Shown one piece after another: positions 8,901 through 16,947 of a stretch of 54,076 bases of DNA. Origin of the DNA: DASRAU01 sp035638075 (GTDB lineage Bacteria; Acidobacteriota; Polarisedimenticolia; Gp22-AA2); assembly GCA_035638075.1 (NCBI GenBank), contig DASRAU010000013.1, positions 1 to 54,076 of the forward strand. Reading direction: 5' to 3'. The position numbers were made by a program, and so were the translations under genes. Under the pieces are notes generated by a model. It did no database searches. It worked only from the letters and a program-made list of their open reading frames with translations, and was not told the origin of the DNA. Position 1 is the first letter of the stretch; each line of letters opens with the position of its first letter.

Positions 8901-10154
8901 TCAGGGCTGCCCGGACGCGTGGCCCGGATGCGCTCGCGCCCAGGCCTGCGCCTGGCGCACGCGGTTGTTGACGCTGGGGTGACTGAAGAGCAGCAGCTCG
9001 ATGAGCGGATGCGCTTCGTATTCGGACAGGTCGTAGCGCCCGAACTTGATGAAGCTCGACGCCATCGCCTGCGGATCGCGCGTCACTTCGAGCCCGAAGC
9101 GATCGGCTTCGCTCTCCTGGTGCCGGCTGAACGTCGCGATGGCGGGCCCGACGGCCAGCAGGTAGAGGAGCGCCACGAAGGCGACGACCGGAACCGAGGC
9201 CGGGTCCTCGATGCGCCGGATGTCCCAGCGCGGGTGCGAGGCGATCAGCCGCCGGGCGGCACGATCGACCAGCAGGAATCCGAGCAGGATCATCGGCACG
9301 AGGAAGGCGACCGTCTTCCAGATGTGGTGCAGCACGTAGTGCCCCATCTCGTGCCCCATCACCGCGCGGATCTCGCGCGGCGCGAAGCGCTTCAGGAGCG
9401 TGTCGTAGAGGACGATGCGCTGCGTGTGGAACAGCCCGGTGACGTAGGCGTTGTTGTGCTCCGATTGCACGCTCGCGTCCATCTCGTAGACCTCGTGCGC
9501 CGGGATCCCCTGCCGGTGCGCCAGGTCGAGGATGTCCGCCCGCAGCGCCTGGTCCCGGAGCGGGGTGAAGGTGTTGAAGAGGGGATCGATGAAGACCGGG
9601 GCGATGACGATGCCGAGAATGGTGCAACCGAGGGTCAGGGCCGCCCCCGGCACCCACCAGCCGCGTCCGAGCCGGCGCATCAGGAGATAGAGCAGCGTCA
9701 CCAGCAGCAGCCGCACCACGAGCGAGACGAGGAAACCTTTGCCGCGATCCCCCAGCCAGCCGGCGAAGTCCTGGTTCATGAAGCCGTAGCGCTTCTCCCG
9801 CAGGTAACCGGTGGCGATCGCCAGCGGCAGCGAGACCAGCCACAGCGTCGCGGAGTAGACGGCGACGCACGCCATCACCCTGAGGTTGGTTCGGCGCGTC
9901 AGCCGCCCGGCCCACGTCTGGACCCGGCTGGCGAAGCGGGATTGCAGCAGGGCCCACAGGAAGCCGAGCGTGAACAGGTTCCAGGCGAGGAAGAGCCAGT
10001 AGTGGCCGTGCGCGTAGGCCTCGTGCTCGGGAGTGTCCACCGGGAGCGGCCCGAGCGGGTTCTCCACGAGCGCCGGCGCATCCGCCGGCGGAGGGTCAGC
10101 CATCGCCGCGAAGCCGGACGTGAACACGGCCGCGAGGAGCAACATCAGGATCAC
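8901..10154 (-). CDS. M48 (Ste24/CAAX-protease type) membrane metalloprotease
   Basis: A zinc protease of about 417 residues. The HExxH motif lies in VMGHEMGHYVLHH, and the third zinc ligand is expected in the ESEADRFGLEV segment further on. At least five hydrophobic segments and the N-terminal YWLFLAWNLFTLGFLW region match the Peptidase_M48_N plus M48 layout of Ste24-like proteases. The GTG at 10154 is chosen because AGGGG precedes it by about 11 bases; the ATG at 10145 three codons later is equally possible. Bacterial members act in membrane protein quality control, which is an inference here. The region upstream is shared with the divergent purD promoter. Confidence 0.88.
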   Translation of the reverse strand: MILMLLLAAVFTSGFAAMADPPPADAPALVENPLGPLPVDTPEHEAYAHGHYWLFLAWNLFTLGFLWALLQSRFASRVQTWAGRLTRRTNLRVMACVAVYSATLWLVSLPLAIATGYLREKRYGFMNQDFAGWLGDRGKGFLVSLVVRLLLVTLLYLLMRRLGRGWWVPGAALTLGCTILGIVIAPVFIDPLFNTFTPLRDQALRADILDLAHRQGIPAHEVYEMDASVQSEHNNAYVTGLFHTQRIVLYDTLLKRFAPREIRAVMGHEMGHYVLHHIWKTVAFLVPMILLGFLLVDRAARRLIASHPRWDIRRIEDPASVPVVAFVALLYLLAVGPAIATFSRHQESEADRFGLEVTRDPQAMASSFIKFGRYDLSEYEAHPLIELLLFSHPSVNNRVRQAQAWARAHPGHASGQP

Positions 10155-10223
10155 GAGCGCGGCGTCCCCTCTCCACAATGCGAATGGTCGCGATCCCAAA
10201 GGCGCGGCTCCCCCGTGGCGTCC

Positions 10224-10229
10224 TAGAAT
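10224..10229 (+). promoter_or_regulatory. -10 box of purD (leaderless start)
   Basis: TAGAAT ends seven bases before the purD ATG, and there is no Shine-Dalgarno sequence between them. With the usual -10 to +1 spacing, transcription would begin at or next to the A of ATG. No convincing -35 hexamer is visible. Confidence 0.5.
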
Positions 10230-10236
10230 ACCCGCG

Positions 10237-11541
10237 ATGAACATCCTCGTGGTCGGCGGTGGAGCGCGCGAGCACGCGCTGGCGTGGGCGGTGCGTCGCG
10301 GCGGGCGCGATCGCACCGTGCTCTGCGTTCCCGGCAACGCGGGGATCGCTTCGGTAGCCGAATGCCTTCCCGGCGATCCGACCGCCGTCGAGGCGCTGGC
10401 CGACCTGGTCTCATCGCGGCGGGTCGACCTGACCGTCGTCGGTCCCGAGGCGGCCCTGGCCGCCGGCCTGTCCGACGAGCTCGAGCGGCGCGGCATGAAG
10501 GTGTTCGGCGCCAGCCGCGCCGCCGCCGAGATCGAGACGAGCAAGATCTTCTCCAAGGAGTTCATGCAGCGGCACCGCATCCCGACCGCGGCGTTCGGCG
10601 TCGCCGACAGCGCCGCCGCTGCCGCGCGCCTCCTGGGGCAGCGCGGCGATCGCCCTTCGGTCGTGAAGGCGGACGGCCTGGCGGCGGGCAAGGGAGTCGT
10701 CGTCGCGGCGACGCGACGTGAAGCGGAAGACGCGGTCGCGGCGATGCTCGTCGAGCGCCGCTTCGGCGCCGCCGGAGATCGCATCCTGATCGAGGATCGT
10801 CTCACCGGTCCCGAGGTGTCGTTCTTCGCGCTGTGCGACGGCGAGCGGGCGCGCCCGCTGACCACCTGCCAGGACTACAAGCGGCTCCAGGACGGCGACC
10901 GCGGCCCCAACACCGGCGGCATGGGAGGCTACTCGCCGTCGGTCCTGGTCGATGCGGCGCTCGAGCGCACGCTGATGGAGCGCATCGTCCTGCCGACCGT
11001 CCGCGGCCTCGCGGCCGAGGGACGCCCGTACCGGGGCGTCCTGTACGTCGGCCTCATGCTCACGCCCGAGGGGCCGCAGGTGCTCGAATACAACGCCCGC
11101 TTCGGCGACCCGGAGGCGGAGCTGATCGCCGTGCGCCTGGAATCGGATCTCGTGGAGGTGATCGAGGCGACCCTGGCCGGCCGCCTCGACGAGGCCCCGC
11201 TGCGCTTTCACGTGGGAGGCGCCGTGTGCGTCGTCCTCGCGGCCGCGGGCTATCCCGGCGTCCCGCGCACCGGCGACGCCATCGAGGGACTCGAAACAGG
11301 CTCCGGGCGGCCGGGCGAGGGGGACGACGTCGTGGTCTTCCACGCCGCAACAAGGGGGCGCGAGGGACGCATCGAGACGGCCGGAGGAAGGGTGCTCACG
11401 GTCACGGCCCGCGCGGCAGACCTGGCGGAAGCACGGCGGCGCGCCTACTCGGCCGTCGCGGGCATCCGGTTTCAAGGGATGCAGCATCGCCGCGACATCG
11501 CCGCCTTCGCCGCCGGCTCGAGCCCCGCCCCCCGGACCTGA
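10237..11541 (+). CDS. purD: Phosphoribosylamine-glycine ligase
   Basis: GAR synthetase of 434 residues, second step of de novo purine synthesis (phosphoribosylamine + glycine + ATP). It shows the family N-terminus MNILVVGGGAREHALAW, the ATP-grasp core with KADGLAAGKGV, the LTTCQDYKRLQDGDRGPNTGGMG block, and EYNARFGDPEAE for metal and nucleotide binding. Length matches the family. purE lies downstream on the same strand, with a small unknown gene between. The ATG is fixed by the conserved N-terminus and by the -10 box just upstream; no ribosome site is present. Confidence 0.97.
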   Translation: MNILVVGGGAREHALAWAVRRGGRDRTVLCVPGNAGIASVAECLPGDPTAVEALADLVSSRRVDLTVVGPEAALAAGLSDELERRGMKVFGASRAAAEIETSKIFSKEFMQRHRIPTAAFGVADSAAAAARLLGQRGDRPSVVKADGLAAGKGVVVAATRREAEDAVAAMLVERRFGAAGDRILIEDRLTGPEVSFFALCDGERARPLTTCQDYKRLQDGDRGPNTGGMGGYSPSVLVDAALERTLMERIVLPTVRGLAAEGRPYRGVLYVGLMLTPEGPQVLEYNARFGDPEAELIAVRLESDLVEVIEATLAGRLDEAPLRFHVGGAVCVVLAAAGYPGVPRTGDAIEGLETGSGRPGEGDDVVVFHAATRGREGRIETAGGRVLTVTARAADLAEARRRAYSAVAGIRFQGMQHRRDIAAFAAGSSPAPRT

Positions 11542-11617
11542 AGCGCCACTGAACGGCGCCCCGTCGAACCCGCCAGGAGGCCGTTTTCGTCCGCTTTTCC
11601 GGCCCTTTCGCGGGGAT

Positions 11618-11637
11618 CCCTCCGCATCCGGCGAGGG
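11618..11637 (+). terminator. Weak hairpin after purD
   Basis: CCCTC pairs with GAGGG around an inner CG/CG pair, followed by GCTTTTGC. It stands between purD and the small gene at 11703. The stem is short and the T-run is poor, so this is only a possible terminator. Confidence 0.3.
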
Positions 11638-11702
11638 GCTTTTGCTGGCCGGGAAAAAGTCGTGATGGTAAGCTTCGCGGGTTCTTTTTCGAGGGGAATC
11701 GA

Positions 11703-11960
11703 GTGGCCCAGCCGTCCCGTCCATCCCGCCGTATCTTCGAGCTGCTGCAGGCCTATCACGAGTCCCGGGAAAACATCCGGGCCCTCGTGGACATGAGCCG
11801 GATGAGCGACTACGAGAAGGTCGGCTTCATCGACGCCTGGCAGGAGGAGATGGCCGACTTCTTCGCCGAGAACGGCTACTGCTTCGCCTGCAACCGGCGG
11901 CTCGAGCGCTGCGGCTGCGAAGAGCCGCTCCGGCCGCTCGCCGCCACCCGTCCCGCCTGA
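11703..11960 (+). CDS. Small cysteine-containing protein, unknown function
   Basis: An 85-residue soluble protein from GTG, with GAGGGG six bases upstream. The N-terminal half looks helical and charged (RIFELLQAYHESRENIRALVDMSRMSD). The C-terminal half has cysteines in CFACNRRLERCGC, a spacing (CxxC and CxC) that could bind zinc or another metal. The tail is Pro/Ala-rich. It stands between purD and purE. I do not recognise the family. Its translation looks like a real protein, and the strong ribosome site supports expression. Confidence 0.7.
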   Translation: MAQPSRPSRRIFELLQAYHESRENIRALVDMSRMSDYEKVGFIDAWQEEMADFFAENGYCFACNRRLERCGCEEPLRPLAATRPA

Positions 11961-11973
11961 CCGCCGCCTCGGC

Positions 11974-11979
11974 TACAAT
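11974..11979 (+). promoter_or_regulatory. -10 box upstream of purE
   Basis: TACAAT lies about 28 bases before the purE GTG, and an AGGAGGG ribosome site lies between them. No clear -35 is seen. Confidence 0.4.
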
Positions 11980-12007
11980 CGCCGCTTCCTGACAGGAGGG
12001 AAACGGC

Positions 12008-12547
12008 GTGGCGCAAAACCCCGGCGGCAAATCCTCCGCCTCCCCGCTCAAGGTGTGGGTGGCGATGGGCAGCGACAGCGATCTCGAAATGATGAGCGAG
12101 GCGACGAAGACCCTCGAATCGTTCGGGATTCCCTACCAGGTGGACGTCACCAGCGCCCACCGCACCCCGGCCGAGACCGCGCGGCTCGCCGCGCGGCTCG
12201 AGGAGGACGGCTTCGGCGTGGCGATTCTCGGCGCCGGCCACGCCGCCCACCTCGCCGGCGTCGTGGCGGCGCACACCGTCCTGCCGGTCATCGGAGTCCC
12301 GCTGCCGTCGTCGGCGCTCCAGGGTCTCGACAGCCTGCTCTCCACGGTGCAGATGCCGGGGGGCGTGCCGGTCGCGACGGTCGCCATCGGCAAGTCGGGG
12401 GCGCAGAACGCCGCCATCCTCGCGGCGCAGATCCTCGCCACGGCCGACGCCGACCTGCGCGAGCGGCTCCGCAAGCACAAGGACGACATGGCGCGCAAGG
12501 TGATGGACAAGAACCGCGCCCTGAAGAGCAACCTGCCGCGCGCGTGA
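12008..12547 (+). CDS. purE: N5-carboxyaminoimidazole ribonucleotide mutase (class I PurE-like)
   Basis: A 179-residue enzyme of purine synthesis that interconverts N5-CAIR and CAIR. It has MGSDSD, the catalytic-His motif SAHRTP and VQMPGGVPVATVAIGKSGAQNA. The active-site loop is GAGHAAHLAG where most class I enzymes read GAGGAAHLPG, so Gly to His and Pro to Ala are unusual. A short N-terminal extension (AQNPGGKSSASP) and a basic C-terminal helix make it slightly longer than E. coli PurE. The GTG start is preceded by AGGAGGG. No purK is visible in the window. mtaB follows after 16 bases. Confidence 0.93.
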   Translation: MAQNPGGKSSASPLKVWVAMGSDSDLEMMSEATKTLESFGIPYQVDVTSAHRTPAETARLAARLEEDGFGVAILGAGHAAHLAGVVAAHTVLPVIGVPLPSSALQGLDSLLSTVQMPGGVPVATVAIGKSGAQNAAILAAQILATADADLRERLRKHKDDMARKVMDKNRALKSNLPRA

Positions 12548-12563
12548 ACGGGAGCGGCGGAGC

Positions 12564-13985
12564 GTGACCGGCGGCGAGCGGCGCGCCCGCGGCGTGCCGA
12601 CCTACCGGATCGTCACGCTCGGCTGCAAGCTGAACCAGGCCGACTCCTCCGCGCTCGAAGCGCGGCTGCGCCGGCTCGGCATGCGGCGCGCGGCCGAAGG
12701 ACGGGCGCCGGGAGGTGCCGGGGGCGCGGAGAGCGGCGCGGACGGCGGACGCGAGGCGGGCGCGGATCTCGTCCTGCTCAACACCTGCACCGTGACCGGC
12801 GGGGCCGACCGCGAAGCGCGCCAGATCGCCCGCCGCCTGCGGCGGACGAACCCGGGCGCGACCCTCGTCGTCACCGGCTGCTACGCCGAACGGGACGCGG
12901 AAGCGCTCCGGGGCATCGCCGGCGTCGATGCCGTCGTCGGCATGGCCGACCAGGCCGGGCGCGTCGAGAGGATCGCCCGCGCCGCGCTCGGCCTGGACGA
13001 CGCCGTAGCGAGCGTGGTCGATCCCGCGGCGGGGGGGCTCGACCTCGGGCGCTTCGGCGAGACGATCGCGTGCGATCCGGCGGAGCGCGATCGGACGCGC
13101 GCCTTCCTCAAGATCCAGGATGGCTGCGACCTGCGCTGCGCGTACTGCGTCATTCCCTCGGTGCGCGGCGCGAGCCGGAGCCTGCCGGCCGCGATGGTGC
13201 TCGACCGTCTCGCGGCGCTGGGACGCGGCGGCTACCGCGAGGTGGTGCTGACCGGCGTCAACACCGGCGACTGGGGAGGCGATTTCGATCCGCCGGACCG
13301 CCTCGAGCACCTGCTGGCACGCGCCCTCGACGGGGGCGCGGTGGCGCGGCTGCGGCTCAACTCGCTCGAGCCGAGGACGGTGAGCGAACGCATCGCGTCG
13401 CTCCTGGCCGGCGCGAACGGACGTCTCGCCCGCCACCTTCAGGTGCCGCTCCAGTCGGGGTGCGACACGGTGCTGGCGCGCATGCGGCGCAACTACCGGA
13501 CCGGCGACTACAGCCGCGTGCTCGAGCGCGTGCGCAGCGCGGTCCCGGACGCCGCCCTCGGCGCCGACGTCATCGTCGGCTTCCCGGGAGAGACCGACGC
13601 CGAGTTCGAGAGCACCTGCCGCTTCGTCGAGGCGAGCCCGCTCGCCTACCTGCACGTCTTCCCGTACTCGGAGCGGCCGGGCACCGCGGCCGCGTCCCTC
13701 GGCGAGCGCGTGCCTCCGCCTTGGATCGCGGCGCGCAGCGCCCGGCTGCGCGCCCTCGGAAGCACGCTGTCGCTGCGCTTCCGGCGGCGCTTCGTCGGCC
13801 GGTCGCTCGAGGTCCTGGCGCTGCGCGAGGTGCGGCCGGACGGACGCATCCGCGCGCTCTCCGACAACTTCATCGACTGCGGGCTGGAGACGGGCGGCCG
13901 GGATGCCGGCGAGCTGTTCAACCGCCTGGTGACCGCGCGGATCACCGCCGTGGACGAGGCGGGAACGCTGGCGGAAGTGGCCTGA
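12564..13985 (+). CDS. mtaB: tRNA t6A37 methylthiotransferase
   Basis: A 473-residue radical SAM methylthiotransferase that should convert t6A37 to ms2t6A in tRNAs. The N-terminal UPF0004 domain has three cluster cysteines (LGCKLNQ, LNTCTVTGGADREARQ, VTGCYAERD). The radical SAM motif is CDLRCAYC, followed by VIPSVRGASRS. GFPGETDAEFE and HVFPYSERPGT are typical MtaB signatures. The C-terminus from about 400 fits the accessory RNA-binding region. A Gly/Ala-rich insert of about 30 residues sits between the first and second cysteines. The start is GTG with GGAG upstream, 16 bases after purE. Confidence 0.92.
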   Translation: MTGGERRARGVPTYRIVTLGCKLNQADSSALEARLRRLGMRRAAEGRAPGGAGGAESGADGGREAGADLVLLNTCTVTGGADREARQIARRLRRTNPGATLVVTGCYAERDAEALRGIAGVDAVVGMADQAGRVERIARAALGLDDAVASVVDPAAGGLDLGRFGETIACDPAERDRTRAFLKIQDGCDLRCAYCVIPSVRGASRSLPAAMVLDRLAALGRGGYREVVLTGVNTGDWGGDFDPPDRLEHLLARALDGGAVARLRLNSLEPRTVSERIASLLAGANGRLARHLQVPLQSGCDTVLARMRRNYRTGDYSRVLERVRSAVPDAALGADVIVGFPGETDAEFESTCRFVEASPLAYLHVFPYSERPGTAAASLGERVPPPWIAARSARLRALGSTLSLRFRRRFVGRSLEVLALREVRPDGRIRALSDNFIDCGLETGGRDAGELFNRLVTARITAVDEAGTLAEVA

Positions 13986-14012
13986 AGGGAGCGGCGGACT
14001 TCTCCGTCACCC

Positions 14013-14028
14013 GCCCGCGAACGCGGGC
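14013..14028. terminator. GC-rich hairpin between convergent mtaB and HU genes
   Basis: A six-base stem GCCCGC/GCGGGC with loop GAAC sits between the two convergent stops. It is enclosed by a second inverted pair, CCTGAAG at 13981-13987 and CTTCAGG just after the hairpin. There is no T-run, so it may act in both directions only as a stabilising 3' structure. Confidence 0.4.
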
Positions 14029-14049
14029 TTCAGGCAACGGGCTTCAGGC
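14024..14049. repeat. Tandem 12-base repeat at the HU stop
   Basis: CGGGCTTCAGGC occurs at 14024-14035 and again at 14038-14049, separated by AA. The second copy covers the HU stop codon and the first overlaps the right arm of the hairpin. Confidence 0.7.
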
Positions 14050-14319
14050 GTTGATGAGCTCTTTCAGCTGCTTGGCGATCGCGAACTTCACGACCGTCTT
14101 GGCCGGGATCTGGATCGCCTCGCCGGTGGCGGGGTTGCGGCCGGTGCGGGCGGCGCGCTTCGACACCCGGAACTTGCCCAGGCCGGCGAGGGGAACCTCC
14201 CCTTCCTTCTTCATCTCGGCCTCGACGATGCGGGTGAACCCCTCGAGGAATTCCTTCGCAACCTTCTTGTCGCCGCCGGTCTCCGTGGCCAAAGCGTCGA
14301 TCAACTCGGTGCGCGTCAT
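14044..14319 (-). CDS. hup: HU-family DNA-binding protein
   Basis: A 91-residue histone-like protein. It shows the N-terminal helices MTRTELIDALA, the VPLAGLGKFRV turn, and the DNA-intercalating arm with GRNPATGEAIQIPA, followed by KTVVKFAIAKQLKEL. It should bind and bend DNA without strong sequence preference as a dimer. The ATG is preceded by a perfect AGGAGGT, one of the best ribosome sites in the window, as expected for an abundant protein. It is monocistronic with its own promoter at 14375-14404. Confidence 0.96.
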   Translation of the reverse strand: MTRTELIDALATETGGDKKVAKEFLEGFTRIVEAEMKKEGEVPLAGLGKFRVSKRAARTGRNPATGEAIQIPAKTVVKFAIAKQLKELINA

Positions 14320-14374
14320 GAACGACCTCCTGTGTCGATGATCGGCTCGTGAGGAATGCGATGGGACGGGCGCT

Positions 14375-14404
14375 TTTGTAGCACGCCTCCCGCCGTCCGA
14401 TCAA
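14375..14404 (-). promoter_or_regulatory. Promoter of the HU gene
   Basis: On the minus strand TTGATC and TACAAA are 18 bases apart, about 55 bases upstream of the HU ATG. The -35 sits just outside the 3' end of the preceding permease gene. Confidence 0.6.
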
Positions 14405-14411
14405 GGAGGAA

Positions 14412-16799
14412 TCAGTCGCTGCGCAGCGCCACGGCCGGGTCGATGCGCATGGCCCGGCGGGCCGGCAGCCAGCTGGCGAAGAGCGCGACGACGCCGAGCA
14501 GCAGCGGGGTCGCGAGGAGCGTGATCGGATCCGCCGGTCCGACGCCGTACAGGAATCCCTTCAGGAGACGCGTCAGGCCGGCCGACGCGACCAGGCCGAT
14601 CCCCAGGCCGACACCGGTCAGCAGGAGCCCTCTTGACACGACGAGGCCGAGCACCTGCCGCGGCCGCGCTCCGAGCGCCATGCGCAGGCCGATCTCGCGA
14701 CGCCGCTCCGAGACCCAGAACGCCAGCAGTCCGTAGATGCCGATCGACGCCAGGAACAGCGCCATCCACGCGAAGCCGCCGACCATCGAGGCCGTCAGCC
14801 GGCGCGGTGCGATCGAGCCGCTCAGCACCTCGTCCATCGTGCGCAGGGATCGCACCGGCTGGTCGGGCCGCACCGCGTAGACCTCCCGGCGCAGCAGGGC
14901 CCCGAGCGCGGTCGGATCGCCGGGGGCGCGGACGACCGCGACCATCGACTCCATCGGCACCTGCCGGAAGGGAACGTACAGCTCGGGAAGAGGCGGCTGG
15001 TCGAGGCCATCGTGCCTGATGTTGCCGACCACGCCGACGATCTCCTGCCAGCCGTGCGTGTCCCACTGCGCGTCGACGCGCCGGCCGATCGGGTCCTGTC
15101 CGGCGAGATAGCGATCGACGAACGCCTGGTTGACGATGGCCACCGCCGGCGCGCCCGCCGCGTCGCGCGACGTGAAGGCCCGCCCGCGCACGACCGGGAT
15201 GCGCATGGTGGTGAAGTAATCCTCGCTGACGCGCCGCAGCTCCGACAGCAGCGTCTCTCCCTGGGCTGCCGGCCGGCCCTCGATCAGCACGTCGCCGTTG
15301 GTGTTGCTCCCCGAGAGCGGAAGATGGCTGCAGGTCGCGGCCGCTTCGACGCCCGGCAACCCGCGCAAGCGGTCGAGCAGGTCCGAGTAGAAGCGGGCCT
15401 GCCCGGCGGGCTCCTTGACGATGCTGGCCGGGAGGTTCAGCTCCATGGTCATGACGTTTGAGACATCGAAGCCGCGCTCCGAGCCCAGGACCCCGACGAG
15501 ACTGCGCGTCAGCAGCCCCGCTCCGACCAGCAGGAGCAGCGACAGCGACACCTGGCCGACGACGAGCACTCCCCGCATCCGCTGCACGCGGCGCGTGTCC
15601 CCGGCGAGGCCTGTGGCCCCCTTGAGCGGGTCGATCGTCGAGGCGGTGGTCTCGAGCGCCGGCGCGAGACCGAAGAGCAGGCCGGTCACGAGGGACAGCG
15701 CCAGGGAGAAGAGGAGCACGCTGGCGCCGATCGACACCTCCTGCGCGCGCGGGATGCCGGCCTCCGGCAGCCTCTTGAACAGGTCCACCCCCCACACCGC
15801 GAGCAGGCAGCCGAGGAGGCCCCCGGCGACCGCGAGCAGCACGCTCTCGGTCAGGAACTGGCGCACGAGATCGGCGCGCGACGCGCCGATGGCCCGCCGG
15901 ATCGCGACCTCCTGCCGGCGTGCCGCCGCGCGCGCCAGCAGCAGGCCCGCGACATTGGCGCAGGCGATGAGGAGGACGAACCCGAGGGCGGCGCCGAGCA
16001 GGGCCAGGGTGCGGGAGGTGTCGCCGACGGTCCACTCCTTGAGGCTGACCACGTACCAGGCATGGTCGGTCTTGAGGTCGGTTGCGACGCCCGGCGATTT
16101 CGCCTCCATCCCGCGCTGGACCTGCTCGAACGGGAGGCCCGGCCGCAGGCGTCCCGTGACGGAGAGGAAATGCAGCCCCTGCTGGGCGTTCTCGGTGTCG
16201 AGACGGAGCGGGAAGACCAGGTCCACCGGGCGCCCGAAGCTGAAGGAGCGCGGGAGCACCCCGATGACGGTCCAGGGCTCGCCGTTGAGCGTGACCGCCT
16301 TCCCGATCACCGCCGGATCGGCGCCGAAGCGCCTGCGCCACAGTCCTTCGCTGATGGTGACCACGCGCTCACCGCCGCGGTCGTCCTCCGCCTCGGCGTG
16401 GGTGCGGCCGAGGATCGGCGCGACCCCGAGCATCGGCAGGAGCGAGGCGCTGGCCCGCATGGCCCGCAGGCTCTCGGGCTCCCCCTGCCCCGTCAGCGAG
16501 CCGGAGGCGCCGAACATCGCCGCGACCTGCTCGAAAAGCCCCGTGTCGGCCTTCCAGGCCAGGTACTCGGGGTAAGAGGTCGGAGCCGAAGGGACCGCGG
16601 GCTGCTTGTCGCGCAGCATCACGAGCCGATCCGGGTCGTGGTAGGCCAGCGGTCGCAGCAGCACCGCATCCACGATGGAGAAGAGCACCGTGTTGCCGCC
16701 GATGCCGACCGCGAGCGTGACGATGGCGACGAGGGTGATGGCCGGGGTCCGCAGGAGCATCCGGATCCCGAATCGCAGGTCCATTCCAAGGGTTTTCAT
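14412..16799 (-). CDS. ADOP-family ABC transporter permease (MacB_PCD/FtsX duplicated)
   Basis: A 795-residue membrane protein with two MacB periplasmic core plus FtsX modules in tandem. The first helix is LRTPAITLVAIVTLAVGIGGNTVLFSIV, typical of acidobacterial duplicated orphan permeases. FtsX cores follow (for example LARAAARRQEVAIRRAIGASR) and repeat near the C-terminus (WVSERRREIGLRMALGARPRQV). No ATPase gene is adjacent, hence 'orphan'. Related proteins are proposed to export peptides, antibiotics or lipoproteins; the cargo here is unknown. The ATG at 16799 gives MKTLGMDLRFGIRML, the usual family start. A longer reading from 16880 adds residues that are not membrane-like. Confidence 0.9.
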   Translation of the reverse strand: MKTLGMDLRFGIRMLLRTPAITLVAIVTLAVGIGGNTVLFSIVDAVLLRPLAYHDPDRLVMLRDKQPAVPSAPTSYPEYLAWKADTGLFEQVAAMFGASGSLTGQGEPESLRAMRASASLLPMLGVAPILGRTHAEAEDDRGGERVVTISEGLWRRRFGADPAVIGKAVTLNGEPWTVIGVLPRSFSFGRPVDLVFPLRLDTENAQQGLHFLSVTGRLRPGLPFEQVQRGMEAKSPGVATDLKTDHAWYVVSLKEWTVGDTSRTLALLGAALGFVLLIACANVAGLLLARAAARRQEVAIRRAIGASRADLVRQFLTESVLLAVAGGLLGCLLAVWGVDLFKRLPEAGIPRAQEVSIGASVLLFSLALSLVTGLLFGLAPALETTASTIDPLKGATGLAGDTRRVQRMRGVLVVGQVSLSLLLLVGAGLLTRSLVGVLGSERGFDVSNVMTMELNLPASIVKEPAGQARFYSDLLDRLRGLPGVEAAATCSHLPLSGSNTNGDVLIEGRPAAQGETLLSELRRVSEDYFTTMRIPVVRGRAFTSRDAAGAPAVAIVNQAFVDRYLAGQDPIGRRVDAQWDTHGWQEIVGVVGNIRHDGLDQPPLPELYVPFRQVPMESMVAVVRAPGDPTALGALLRREVYAVRPDQPVRSLRTMDEVLSGSIAPRRLTASMVGGFAWMALFLASIGIYGLLAFWVSERRREIGLRMALGARPRQVLGLVVSRGLLLTGVGLGIGLVASAGLTRLLKGFLYGVGPADPITLLATPLLLGVVALFASWLPARRAMRIDPAVALRSD

Positions 16800-16827
16800 G
16801 CGAGATCCCCGCACCGGTTCAGGGCAC

Positions 16828-16853
16828 GGCACCTCGACAGCAAGGCAGGTGCC
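16828..16853. repeat. Inverted repeat upstream of the permease gene
   Basis: GGCACCT at 16828-16834 pairs with AGGTGCC at 16847-16853 around a 12-base loop. It lies in the 148-base gap between the helicase stop and the permease start, both on the minus strand. It could be a 3' structure or an operator half-site pair; no T-run follows. Confidence 0.5.
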
Positions 16854-16947
16854 ACCCTCCTCGCGAACCTGTTCCCTCAACGCAGCGAGAGAGCGCCGGG
16901 TTGATGCGCGGAATCGGAATGCCCCGTCCCGGAAGCGGACGATCCAG

